Notes under the pieces: model-generated
What the model saw: only the letters and a program-made list of their open reading frames with translations
Databases searched by the model: none
Told to the model about the DNA's origin: nothing
Program-made: the position numbers and the translations under genes
From: Treponema sp.
GTDB taxonomy: Bacteria > Spirochaetota > Spirochaetia > Treponematales > Treponemataceae
Direction: 5' to 3'
Length of the DNA: 64,000 nt
Assembly (NCBI GenBank): GCA_017940255.1
Contig: JAGAZB010000014.1
Coordinates: 62,001-126,000, forward strand
Shown here: piece after piece, positions 34,862-43,305 of the stretch
Position numbering within the stretch: the stretch's first letter is position 1
Layout of the letters: the number at the start of each line of letters is the position of its first letter

Positions 34862-36079
34862 ATGATTAATAGAAACAGTGGCTTTGAAAATCTTACAGCT
34901 GGTTATCTCTTTCCAGAGGTTGCCCGCCGTCGCAGAGAATATCTTGCTTCACATCCTGATGCAAAGATTATCAGTTTAGGAATTGGAAACACAACAGAAC
35001 CTCTTCCAGAATACATTGCAAAGAAAATGTCTGATTATGTAATGGGACTTGCAACAAAAGAAGGTTATTCTGGTTATGGTGATGAACAGGGCCTTACTCA
35101 GCTTCGTGAAAAAATCGCTCAGGTTTTCTATCCTGGCCTTGTTTCTGGAGATGAAGTATTTATTTCTGATGGAGCTAAGTGCGATATTGCCAGAATTCAG
35201 ACTCTTTTTGGTGCAAATGTAAAAGTTGCTGTTCAGGATCCTGCTTACCCTGTTTATGTAGATGGTTCAGTTATAGTAGGGGCTGCCGGAAAAAATAACG
35301 GAAGTGGTTATGAAGGAATTACTTACATGCCATGTGTTCCGGAAAATAATTTCTTCCCAGATCTTTCTAAAATTGAAAAGAACTCTATTATTTACTTTTG
35401 TTCTCCTAATAATCCAACTGGAGCTGTTTCTACAAAAGATGATTTAAAAAAACTTGTTGATTTTGCTAACGCAAACGATTGTATTATTGTTTTTGATGCA
35501 GCTTACCGCGAATTTATTCGCGATGAAAAGCTTCCAAAATCTATTTTTGAAATTGAAGGCAGCCGCACATGTGCAATTGAAATTAACTCCTTCTCTAAAC
35601 CTGCAGGTTTTACCGGAGTACGTTTAGGCTGGTCTGTTGTTCCAAAAGAATTAAAGTTTGCAGATGGTACACCTGTGCACCAGGACTGGAATCGTGTAAT
35701 GACAACTCTCTTTAATGGTGCGTCAAATATTGCTCAGCACGGTGGACTTGCCTGCCTTGATAAAGAAGGTCTTGCAGCAATGAAGTCTGTAATTGATTAT
35801 TATCTTGAAAATGCAGCCATTATAAAGAAGACATTTGAAGGTGAAAATTTCAAGAAACTTGGAGCCGAAGTTTACTTTACAGGCAATTCGCCTTATGTTT
35901 GGGTAAAGTTCCCTGGCAAAAAGAGCTGGGATATGTTCGATTCAATTCTTGATAAGTGTAGGGTAGTGACAACTCCAGGCAGCGGCTTTGGTCCTGGCGG
36001 AGAATCTTTTATCCGAATCAGTGCCTTCGGTCATAAAGAAGACGTGCAGGAAGCCTGCAAGCGTCTTGCTTCATTCTAA
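34862..36079 (+). CDS. dapL: LL-diaminopimelate aminotransferase
   Basis: This 405-residue fold-type I PLP enzyme converts tetrahydrodipicolinate directly to LL-diaminopimelate for lysine and peptidoglycan. Motifs are LGIGNTTEPLP near the N-terminus, FYPGLVSGDEVFISDGAKCDI, YFCSPNNPTGAVST, and the PLP-lysine region EINSFSKPAGFTGVRLGWSVVP. The length is typical of DapL. This one-step route is known in spirochaetes, chlamydiae and some other anaerobes. GAGGAAAAAT precedes the ATG. It is convergent with the envelope-protein gene, with 4 nt between the stops. Confidence 0.95.
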   Translation: MINRNSGFENLTAGYLFPEVARRRREYLASHPDAKIISLGIGNTTEPLPEYIAKKMSDYVMGLATKEGYSGYGDEQGLTQLREKIAQVFYPGLVSGDEVFISDGAKCDIARIQTLFGANVKVAVQDPAYPVYVDGSVIVGAAGKNNGSGYEGITYMPCVPENNFFPDLSKIEKNSIIYFCSPNNPTGAVSTKDDLKKLVDFANANDCIIVFDAAYREFIRDEKLPKSIFEIEGSRTCAIEINSFSKPAGFTGVRLGWSVVPKELKFADGTPVHQDWNRVMTTLFNGASNIAQHGGLACLDKEGLAAMKSVIDYYLENAAIIKKTFEGENFKKLGAEVYFTGNSPYVWVKFPGKKSWDMFDSILDKCRVVTTPGSGFGPGGESFIRISAFGHKEDVQEACKRLASF

Positions 36080-36083
36080 AAAT

Positions 36084-37301
36084 CTAGAATCTGGTTCTGT
36101 ATCCCAGATCAACAGAAAATGCTTTGCCTGCATTTCCTAACGCAAACTGCATAATCTTCAGCTTTGTCTGAAGATGCAGTTCTCCAGAAAGGAAACGTGT
36201 GGAAATGTATGGCGTAACATTTATATTGTATTCATCTTCCAAAAGTTTATTTGGAGTCTTAAAGTCTACAAAAGTTTTGTCTGGGATAGAGAATGAAAGA
36301 TGTCCGCCAATTGAAAAAATCTTACTTCCAATCATTACATTTGTTGTATAAAGATGTAAATCTAAACCAAGAGTATCATCCAAAAAGAGAAGTTTCTTTG
36401 TTGTATCTTCCGGAATGCTGTAAAAACTGAAATTCAGATGGAAGCCCTGGAATACAAATCTTGGTTCAAAAAGTAAATATATATCTTCTGGAGAAACCAC
36501 AGTCTGTCTATCGCTTGCACTGAATGCAACGTTGTATATTCCTGCCTGCAAAAATAATGAATTTGTATAGTTATTTCCAATAAGAAGAGTTGTTCCAGCG
36601 TGCCAGTATACTTTTGCAACTGCAATAAAAACGTCTTCACCCTGGAATTGATTAGCCAGTGGTAATCCAATTCCCATTGCAAAGTCCCATGTAAAATAGC
36701 GGTAAACACAAGCGTAGCGCATATCTGCATTAAGAACAAAGTAATCATTATCTTCGTGGTTAAGGTAGAAATAACCACCAAATGCCATAGGATAAGTGTG
36801 AAGTCTTAAAATATCTGCAAATCCAAATCCAAATTGAGGATAAAGAATTGAACCTGCGAGTCCCATGTAGCTTTCTGTAAGTTTAGATGCAATTGGTTCT
36901 ATACTAAAATAACGCTGAAGAAAAACATCACTGCCAATAGGATCGTAAGTTCCCATAAAAGCACTAAAGTAGTTTGTGCTGTTTGTTAGGTTTCCTCTTA
37001 TTATATAAGAAAGTTCATCAAGTTGGAAAGCTGCATTTGTATTTTCAAAAATAGATTCTGTGAGTAAGTCTTCTGTATCTACAGAAAATTCCAGATGTGC
37101 CCAACTATTCTCTGTGAAATTAAACTGGCTTGCAAAAAATGCCTGCAACTGTAAATCTGGATCAAATGCTTCGCTGTTTGAATTACCAGAAAAGTTTAAT
37201 TTTCCTCCTGCATATCCACTAAAAAATGTTGAAGCATATAGCGAACCTGCGGCCAAAAGAGCAGCTAAAAATGCAATTTTCTTTCTATTAAATACGAACA
37301 T
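36084..37301 (-). CDS. predicted outer-membrane beta-barrel protein, unknown function
   Basis: This protein of about 405 residues has a signal peptide (MFVFNRKKIAFLAALLAAGSLYAS). The rest is a barrel-like series of amphipathic strands ending FSVDLGYRTRF, with the terminal Phe expected for outer-membrane insertion. Many Tyr, Phe and Asn residues and alternating hydrophobicity are visible; there are no enzymatic motifs. The start at 37301 is preferred over an ATG 30 nt upstream because AGAAGGA lies 6 nt before it. It could be a porin or a treponemal surface protein; function is unknown. Confidence 0.65.
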   Translation of the reverse strand: MFVFNRKKIAFLAALLAAGSLYASTFFSGYAGGKLNFSGNSNSEAFDPDLQLQAFFASQFNFTENSWAHLEFSVDTEDLLTESIFENTNAAFQLDELSYIIRGNLTNSTNYFSAFMGTYDPIGSDVFLQRYFSIEPIASKLTESYMGLAGSILYPQFGFGFADILRLHTYPMAFGGYFYLNHEDNDYFVLNADMRYACVYRYFTWDFAMGIGLPLANQFQGEDVFIAVAKVYWHAGTTLLIGNNYTNSLFLQAGIYNVAFSASDRQTVVSPEDIYLLFEPRFVFQGFHLNFSFYSIPEDTTKKLLFLDDTLGLDLHLYTTNVMIGSKIFSIGGHLSFSIPDKTFVDFKTPNKLLEDEYNINVTPYISTRFLSGELHLQTKLKIMQFALGNAGKAFSVDLGYRTRF

Positions 37302-37448
37302 GTAAAGTCCTTCTAAAAAAGATTGGTACAATGCACCATATTTATTATCGGCATGATTATTATAAAATATTAGTATTTTCTAAAAATCCTGTAAATATAT
37401 GATATTAATTTGAGGAAATTGATGAAATAAAGAAATATTTTTTTTCGC

Positions 37449-37476
37449 TTGAAATATAGTAAAATTGATATATAAT
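37449..37476 (+). promoter_or_regulatory. promoter of the chemotaxis operon (near-leaderless)
   Basis: TTGAAA (37449-37454) is 16 bp from TATAAT (37471-37476). The ATG of cheA lies 8 nt after the -10 box, and no ribosome site is visible. Confidence 0.6.
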
Positions 37477-37484
37477 ATGTCTAT

Positions 37485-39947
37485 ATGAGTGATTATCTTG
37501 ATCCGAATAATGAAGAACTGTTAAAGGACTTCTTCGCGGAAGCTGAACAGCAGGTTGAGCAATTGGAAAGTAACATTCTCGTTATTGAAAATGACCCTTC
37601 AAATCATGAGGCCATTGACGAGATTTTCCGTGCGGCTCATACGTTAAAAGGTGGCTCCGCAACTGTAGAAATGATGGAGCTTTCTCACTTTACGCATATT
37701 GTTGAAGATGTGCTTGATGAAATACGCTCTGATCGTCTAAAGGTTGACGAGGATGTAGTTGATATTTTACTTACCTCTATAGATGTAATTAAAGCTATGC
37801 TTGAAAGCAGGCAGAATGGCAGCGTTTACGAAGAGGATGTTTCTGGACTTGAAGAAAAACTCCATGCATACATTCCTTCAAAAGACGGTGCTAAACCGGC
37901 AAAAGCAGCTGCTCCAAAACCAGCTCCTGCCGCACCTGTTGCTGCTCCAGCACCCGCTGCAACTCCTGCATCTGGTATTGTTCTTCCAGAACTTTCAGAA
38001 GACGATTACGCCGAGTTGAAGCAGGCTTGTGAAGGCAATCAGAAAATTTGGTGCGTAACTGTCAAATTTGATGAAAGCAATCCAATGAATAGTGTTGGTG
38101 GCATTCAGGTTTTTGCAGCTCTTAAATCTGTAGGCAATGTATTAAAAACTGTTCCAGATTTTGATGCTTTGTATGAAGATCAATTCTATGAAACAGTATT
38201 CTATTATATAGCAAGTGACGCAGAAGGCTCTCAAATTGAAGATGTAGCATTCCTTAGTGATGTAACTCTTGTTACAGATGCTCAGATTGTAGAAGGTGCT
38301 GGTGCTGGTAAAGTTGTTGGCACTCCTGCTCCAGCTGCACCAGTTCAGGCTGCCCCTGTTGCTTCTCAGCCTCAGGCAACCATGACATCTGCACAGGACG
38401 AGCTTCTTAAAGATATTCTTAATGATAATATTCTTAAGCCAGAAGCTAAACCTGCTGCACCTGCAGAAGCACCAAAAGCAGCTGCTCCAGTAGAAGCTAA
38501 GAAAGAAGAAAAGAAACCAGAACCTAAAAAAGAAGGTGCCGGTGGTGCACATGCACAGCAAGGTTCAATCCTTCGTGTAGATTCTCGTCGTATTGATAAC
38601 CTTTTGAATCTTGTATCAGAAGCAGTTATTACAAAAGCTTCTTTCAATCAGCTTGCAATGCAGACTGCTACAGAACTTGCAAGATTCCAGGCTCTTGAAA
38701 CAGAATTCAAAGAAAAACTTCATTCATTAATTGATGGTCTTCCAGATTATGTAGAAAGCGTAAATGGTGGAACTGCCGTAAATGAAGTTAGAAAACAGAT
38801 TTTACAGGAATATGGCACACTTGGTGCTATTTTTGATGAATATGAATCAGAAATGAAGGGGATTTCTGTAAAGTTCCGTTCATATACTCAGAATCTTGGT
38901 GCAATTTCAAGTAACCTCCAGGAAGGTGTAATGAAAATCCGAATGGTTCCTATTAATCAGATTTTCAGCCGTTTCCCTCGTGTTGTTCGTGATTTGCAGC
39001 GTGATTTAAACAAGAAAATTGATTTGGTAATAGAAGGTGAGGATACAGAACTTGATAAGTCTGTTGTAGAAGATCTTCTTGATCCAATTATGCACTGTGT
39101 AAGAAACTCAGTAGACCACGGTATTGAAATGCCAGATGTTCGTAAGGCAGCGGGTAAGCCGGAAACTGGAACTGTTTTGCTTAAGGCTTCAAATGAAGGT
39201 AACCAGATTGTAATTGAAATTAAAGATGATGGTGCCGGAATTGACGTTGAAAAGGTAAAGAATAAGGCTGTAGAAAAAGGTCTTATTCATCCTGATAAAG
39301 TTATTTCAGATCAGGATGCTTATCAGCTTATTATGATGCCAGGTTTCTCTACTGCAGAAAAGATTTCTGCAATTTCTGGCCGTGGTGTTGGGCTTGATGT
39401 TGTAAAAACAATGATTGCAAACCTCAAGGGTACAATTACTGTTAATTCAGCCAAAGGAAAGGGTACTTCATTTGTAATAAAACTGCCGCTTACACTTGCC
39501 ATTATTCAGGGCTTGCTTGTTCGTGTTGGTAAAGAAGTATACTCAATTCCTATTGCAAACGTTATTGAAAGCCAGTGTATAAGTATTAATGAAATTAACC
39601 GCATTGATAACTATGAAGTTATGAATGTTCGAAACGAAGTTGTTACTGTTCTTAGACTTTCTCGTTTGTTCGGAATAAAAGAATCTATTCAAACAGATGA
39701 ATGTTATATTGTAATAGTTGGTTCACAGGAAAAGAAGATTGGAGTTATGGTAGATGCTCTTATTGGAGAGGAAGATGTTGTTATTAAGCCTCTCAAAGAT
39801 CAGTTTACCAATTCACCTGGAATTGCAGGTGCTTCTATTCTTGGTGATGGTTCCGTTTCTTTGGTTATTGATGTTAGTAAACTTCTTGAACTTGGAATTA
39901 AGCAGGAAATGCTTGCCCAGGAACGTGAAGAATATGTTAAGGATTAG
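37485..39947 (+). CDS. cheA: chemotaxis histidine kinase
   Basis: This 820-residue cytoplasmic kinase couples chemoreceptors to the flagellar motor. P1 carries the phosphoacceptor His52 in FRAAHTLKGGSATVE. Two Ala/Pro-rich linkers (about 140-162 and 275-355) flank a P2-like domain (about 165-265). P3 dimerisation, the P4 ATPase (LDPIMHCVRNSVDHGIE, IKDDGAGIDVEKV, ISGRGVGLDVVK, GTSFVIKLPLTL) and P5, the CheW-like domain, follow in order. It is the first gene of cheA-cheW-cheX-cheY, the order known from treponemes. The cheW gene follows after 9 nt with an AGGAG site. Confidence 0.97.
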   Translation: MSDYLDPNNEELLKDFFAEAEQQVEQLESNILVIENDPSNHEAIDEIFRAAHTLKGGSATVEMMELSHFTHIVEDVLDEIRSDRLKVDEDVVDILLTSIDVIKAMLESRQNGSVYEEDVSGLEEKLHAYIPSKDGAKPAKAAAPKPAPAAPVAAPAPAATPASGIVLPELSEDDYAELKQACEGNQKIWCVTVKFDESNPMNSVGGIQVFAALKSVGNVLKTVPDFDALYEDQFYETVFYYIASDAEGSQIEDVAFLSDVTLVTDAQIVEGAGAGKVVGTPAPAAPVQAAPVASQPQATMTSAQDELLKDILNDNILKPEAKPAAPAEAPKAAAPVEAKKEEKKPEPKKEGAGGAHAQQGSILRVDSRRIDNLLNLVSEAVITKASFNQLAMQTATELARFQALETEFKEKLHSLIDGLPDYVESVNGGTAVNEVRKQILQEYGTLGAIFDEYESEMKGISVKFRSYTQNLGAISSNLQEGVMKIRMVPINQIFSRFPRVVRDLQRDLNKKIDLVIEGEDTELDKSVVEDLLDPIMHCVRNSVDHGIEMPDVRKAAGKPETGTVLLKASNEGNQIVIEIKDDGAGIDVEKVKNKAVEKGLIHPDKVISDQDAYQLIMMPGFSTAEKISAISGRGVGLDVVKTMIANLKGTITVNSAKGKGTSFVIKLPLTLAIIQGLLVRVGKEVYSIPIANVIESQCISINEINRIDNYEVMNVRNEVVTVLRLSRLFGIKESIQTDECYIVIVGSQEKKIGVMVDALIGEEDVVIKPLKDQFTNSPGIAGASILGDGSVSLVIDVSKLLELGIKQEMLAQEREEYVKD

Positions 39948-39956
39948 GAGTTATTT

Positions 39957-41363
39957 ATGAGTGAAGAAAAAGAACTTGTTGTTACAACAGATATTGCTCC
40001 TAAAACAGAAAAAGAGACAGAAAAATCAACTGTAATAGACTTTAAGATGGTTACATTCTCTCTTGCTGATAGAGATTATTCGATTGATATCATGCATGTA
40101 AAAGAGATTGCAAAGGCAAGTCGTTTTACTTATGTTCCAAATACTCTGCCTTTTGTTCTGGGTGTATATAATCTTCGTGGAGAAATTATACCAATTCTTG
40201 ATTTAAGACTATTTTTTAATATTCCGGTTCCTCCTAGAGATGAAAATAAGCTTGAAAATATGCTTATTCTTGCTGTAGACGAACAGAAATTTGGAGTAGT
40301 TGTAGATAAGATTGATAAGGTAATTGGTGTACAGCGAAGTACAATTCAGCCTCCTCATCCATTGTTTGGTGATATTAATATCAAATATATTGATGGTGTT
40401 GTAGAAAGTAATAACAGATTGTATGTATTGCTTGATATAACAAAAATCTTCTCTTCAAAAGAAGTTGCTGAATCTCATGCTGCAAATCGTTACCAGCCAA
40501 AGCCTCAGGTTGTTGAAGTAAACAATGCTATTCCTGCACAAAATGCAGGAGGTGGCTTAAAAGCTGCTGCTTCTGCAGTTGCTGCTAATGAAAATTCTGC
40601 GGCTACTGCTGCAAAGAGTGCTCAAAAAGAACCTGAAGTAGATTTGAAGTTTATCAAGGAAAGTTTACAGAATTATTCAAAGTTTTTTGTATCTCCTGTA
40701 AATGAATCTTGGGTAAAACATAGATATGCTGAATGGGAAAATAGTGGAAAGAAACAGATTCAGAATGAAGCTGATTCTAAACAATTCCTGGAAACTTTCT
40801 GGTCTTCTTGTACAGATTCATGGTGGACTAAAGAGTATGCCTCGGCTGTTGAGAAACTGCTCCCGGATAATTCAGCAAAACAGATTATTGTGTGGAACCC
40901 TGGCTGTGGAAAGGGTATGGAAACATATTCTTTGGCTTGTGTTCTTAAAAAACGATATCCAGATTCTAAAGTCAGGATATACGCACAGGATATAGATCTT
41001 TTGAGTGTATCGAATGCGGCTCTTATGTCTATTCCTTCAAAATTAGCTACAGATTGGTATGGTTCTTATTTGACAAAAAAAGCAAATGGGGAGTATACTT
41101 TTAGTCAAGAGATAAAAGACAGCATCATGTTTGAGTATCATGATTGTAAAAATGCAAATGCTTTGCCAATGGTAGACATTATTTTTGCAAGAGATATTCT
41201 TTCTTTGCTGGATGAAAAAGCTCAGGATGCAGTTGCTGCTGATTTCCTTGAGAAGATGAAAGGTAATGGAATTGCTATAATCGGTGAAAACGAAGCAATG
41301 CCTGCATCCTTAAATTTTGGCGAAAAAACTGTAGGTACGCTTGTTGCGTATAGTAAAGATTAA
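39957..41363 (+). CDS. cheW: CheW coupling protein fused to a CheR-like domain
   Basis: This 468-residue protein starts with a complete CheW domain (about residues 25-175: FSLADRDYSIDIMHVKEIAKA, GVYNLRGEIIPILDLR, YVLLDITKIF). An Ala-rich linker of about 45 residues follows, then a region like the CheR methyltransferase (about 225-468). The SAM loop reads IVWNPGCGKGMETYSLAC, with AQDIDLLSVS and DIIFARDILSLLD further on. In ordinary CheR the last motif has an Asn where this protein has Asp. Such CheW-CheR fusions are known from Treponema denticola and help build spirochaete receptor arrays. Whether the CheR part still methylates is uncertain, and no separate cheR is in the window. Confidence 0.92.
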   Translation: MSEEKELVVTTDIAPKTEKETEKSTVIDFKMVTFSLADRDYSIDIMHVKEIAKASRFTYVPNTLPFVLGVYNLRGEIIPILDLRLFFNIPVPPRDENKLENMLILAVDEQKFGVVVDKIDKVIGVQRSTIQPPHPLFGDINIKYIDGVVESNNRLYVLLDITKIFSSKEVAESHAANRYQPKPQVVEVNNAIPAQNAGGGLKAAASAVAANENSAATAAKSAQKEPEVDLKFIKESLQNYSKFFVSPVNESWVKHRYAEWENSGKKQIQNEADSKQFLETFWSSCTDSWWTKEYASAVEKLLPDNSAKQIIVWNPGCGKGMETYSLACVLKKRYPDSKVRIYAQDIDLLSVSNAALMSIPSKLATDWYGSYLTKKANGEYTFSQEIKDSIMFEYHDCKNANALPMVDIIFARDILSLLDEKAQDAVAADFLEKMKGNGIAIIGENEAMPASLNFGEKTVGTLVAYSKD

Positions 41364-41375
41364 TAGGAGAAAAAA

Positions 41376-41858
41376 ATGCGAGTAGAGTATATTAATCCGT
41401 TTGTAGAAACATCATTTCGTGTTCTTCAGGAAGTTCTTGGAGGCGCAGAAGTAAAACGTGGTGATTTGTATCTTAAGTCAACCGCTATGCCTGTTATGGG
41501 TGTTGCTGCATTGGTAGGTCTTGCCGGTGATGTAGAAGGTCGTGTACTTTTTGATATGACCATGGAAACTGCGTTGAATATTGCTTCTGCAATGAACGGT
41601 GAAACTCTGACAGAATTTGATGATTTGGCAAAAGCAACAATCAGTGAGCTTGCTAATCTTATTACTGCACAGGCTGTTACTAAATTGCACGAGTTAGGAT
41701 TCCGCTTTGACCTTACACCTCCAGCTCTTTTTGTCGGCCAGAAGATGGAAATTGCAGCTCTGGGTGGTACTACTGACAGTGTTGAGGCACTTATTGTTCC
41801 TTTACTTTCTGATTGTGGTAAAATTGAAGTAAACGTTTCGATCAGGGAACGAGCATAA
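41376..41858 (+). CDS. cheX: CheX, CheY-phosphate phosphatase
   Basis: This 160-residue CheC/FliY/CheX-family protein removes phosphate from CheY. The family's active-site Glu and Asn pattern is visible in LAKATISELANLITAQAVTKL (about residues 83-103). The opening INPFVETSFRVLQEVLG is typical of CheX from spirochaetes. An AGGAGA site lies 6 nt before the ATG. It is the third gene of the che operon and is followed by its partner cheY after 20 nt. Confidence 0.94.
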   Translation: MRVEYINPFVETSFRVLQEVLGGAEVKRGDLYLKSTAMPVMGVAALVGLAGDVEGRVLFDMTMETALNIASAMNGETLTEFDDLAKATISELANLITAQAVTKLHELGFRFDLTPPALFVGQKMEIAALGGTTDSVEALIVPLLSDCGKIEVNVSIRERA

Positions 41859-41878
41859 ATATTCTAAAGGAGAAAAAA

Positions 41879-42313
41879 ATGAAAACAACACAAGATTATC
41901 CAACAATAAACGAGCGTCCACCTGAGGGACGTAAGGATGATGGAACTTCCTTCAGAGTATTAGTTGTTGACGATTCTATGTTCGTAGCTAAGCAGCTTGG
42001 TCAGATTTTGACTAGTGAAGGTTATGAAGTTGTAGCAACTGCTGCTGACGGAAAGGAAGGAGTTGATAAATACAAAGAGTTGTGCCCAAATGTTGACTTG
42101 GTAACTATGGATATTACTATGCCTAAGATGGATGGTATTACAGCTCTTGAACAGATTATGGCTTTTGATAAGAATGCAAAAGTTGTAATGGTAAGTGCGC
42201 TTGGTAAGGAAGAACTTGTAAAGAAATCTTTGATGACAGGTGCAAAGAGTTATATTATTAAACCTCTTGACCGCAAGAAGGTTCTTGAAAGAATTGCAAA
42301 GGTTCTTCAGTAG
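41879..42313 (+). CDS. cheY: chemotaxis response regulator
   Basis: This 144-residue single receiver domain has the acidic pair in LVVDDSMFVAKQL, the phosphoacceptor Asp in LVTMDITMPKMDGI, the conserved Ser in MVSALGKEE and the Lys in IIKPLDRKK. An N-terminal extension of about 20 residues precedes the domain. CheA phosphorylates it; it then acts on the flagellar switch and is reset by CheX. AAAGGAGA stands 7 nt before the ATG. It ends the operon and is followed by a strong terminator. Confidence 0.96.
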   Translation: MKTTQDYPTINERPPEGRKDDGTSFRVLVVDDSMFVAKQLGQILTSEGYEVVATAADGKEGVDKYKELCPNVDLVTMDITMPKMDGITALEQIMAFDKNAKVVMVSALGKEELVKKSLMTGAKSYIIKPLDRKKVLERIAKVLQ

Positions 42314-42333
42314 AACTTGATGTATTCGTAAAA

Positions 42334-42379
42334 AGAGTTGCCTGATAAAGTTTAATTACAGGCAACTCTTTTTTTTTTG
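42334..42379 (+). terminator. intrinsic terminator of the che operon
   Basis: AGAGTTGCCTG (42334-42344) pairs with CAGGCAACTCT (42359-42369), followed by ten T. Confidence 0.9.
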
Positions 42380-42438
42380 TACTTTTTTGAGTAGAAAAAA
42401 TGCGTTAATCAAACAGGTGTGTTTATAACAATGTTTGA

Positions 42439-43191
42439 TTATTTCTTTTTCAAAAATTTTATAAAGTGGTATCTTTTTCCGTCTTTACTGATAATAAAAC
42501 TTTTATTTTCGTCTGCTTTTATTTTTCCTCGGAGTTTTGAAATCATCACATATAATGATTCTATCGAAATTTCCTTATTGTCATTTTCATAAAGTTGTTT
42601 AATATCTTCTAAAGAAAGTTTTAAATCCTGGTTTTCTTCTAATACTTTTAATAAATATTTAAGACTTTTTGAAAGGTTTGTTCGTTTACAAAAATCTTCA
42701 ACTCCGTCATTAATACTTTGCTCTATATATTCCAGTGTTAATCTTTGCAGAATAAATTCTGGAGGCAGAGGAATTGGTTTTTGCATCAGATAAATAGAAG
42801 GTCTGATTGCTTCATTTTCTATAAGTGCCTCTAAGTCTGATAGTGTAGGTTTTAATTTTTCTAAATCAAGTTTATTATTCCTGTTTTGTATTAAATCAAT
42901 TTGAGCAAGCCAGTGATCTGCCCGTCTAAAATGGGTAAGGCATGGATCGTTATAAAAAATGCATGGAAAATTACAATTTTTCTTTTCCAGATAGTTATAT
43001 ATGTTAAAAATATCATGGTTAAAAATCAGGTAGTCTAAAATCATCAAGTCTGGGGGAAAAGATGTTCGTTCAATTGAAATTAGAAAATCTTCAAGATTTG
43101 TAAATGTGATACAAAGATTGCCTTTTGAAACAAAGTGATCATGAATTATATTTGCGATTTCTGGTTGTGTAGAAAAAATAAAAAGCTTCAT
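42439..43191 (-). CDS. atypical response-regulator-like protein with degenerate receiver and winged helix
   Basis: This 250-residue protein looks like an OmpR-type regulator. The N-terminal part (1-110) resembles a receiver, with an Asp in PPDLMILDYL at the phosphoacceptor place. The acidic pair after strand 1 is missing (MKLFIFSTQPEI) and no switch Lys is clear. The C-terminal part (about 165-250) fits a winged helix (SLEDIKQLYENDNKEISIESLYVMISKLRGKI, ending KSFIISKDGKRYHFIKF). It may work without phosphorylation. TATAAT lies 6 nt before the ATG with no ribosome site, so its mRNA is probably leaderless. It is convergent with the che operon and divergent from malQ; the target is unknown. Confidence 0.6.
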   Translation of the reverse strand: MKLFIFSTQPEIANIIHDHFVSKGNLCITFTNLEDFLISIERTSFPPDLMILDYLIFNHDIFNIYNYLEKKNCNFPCIFYNDPCLTHFRRADHWLAQIDLIQNRNNKLDLEKLKPTLSDLEALIENEAIRPSIYLMQKPIPLPPEFILQRLTLEYIEQSINDGVEDFCKRTNLSKSLKYLLKVLEENQDLKLSLEDIKQLYENDNKEISIESLYVMISKLRGKIKADENKSFIISKDGKRYHFIKFLKKK

Positions 43192-43197
43192 AATTTT

Positions 43198-43203
43198 ATT
43201 ATA
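43198..43203 (-). promoter_or_regulatory. -10 box of the atypical regulator gene (leaderless)
   Basis: On the minus strand TATAAT is followed by AAAATT and then the ATG at 43191. Confidence 0.5.
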
Positions 43204-43305
43204 AAATGCCTTTTTGCTTTGTCAAAAAAAATGTGTAACAAAATGGAAAAAAAAAGAATCCTGTGGTAGGATTGATATATATTTGAATAACATTTGAGGT
43301 TATAT

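Noticed and set aside
34862-36079. Generic aspartate aminotransferase call for the gene after the alarmone synthetase
   Set aside because: The N-terminal LGIGNTTEPLP and EINSFSKPAGFTGVRLGW motifs are specific for DapL.
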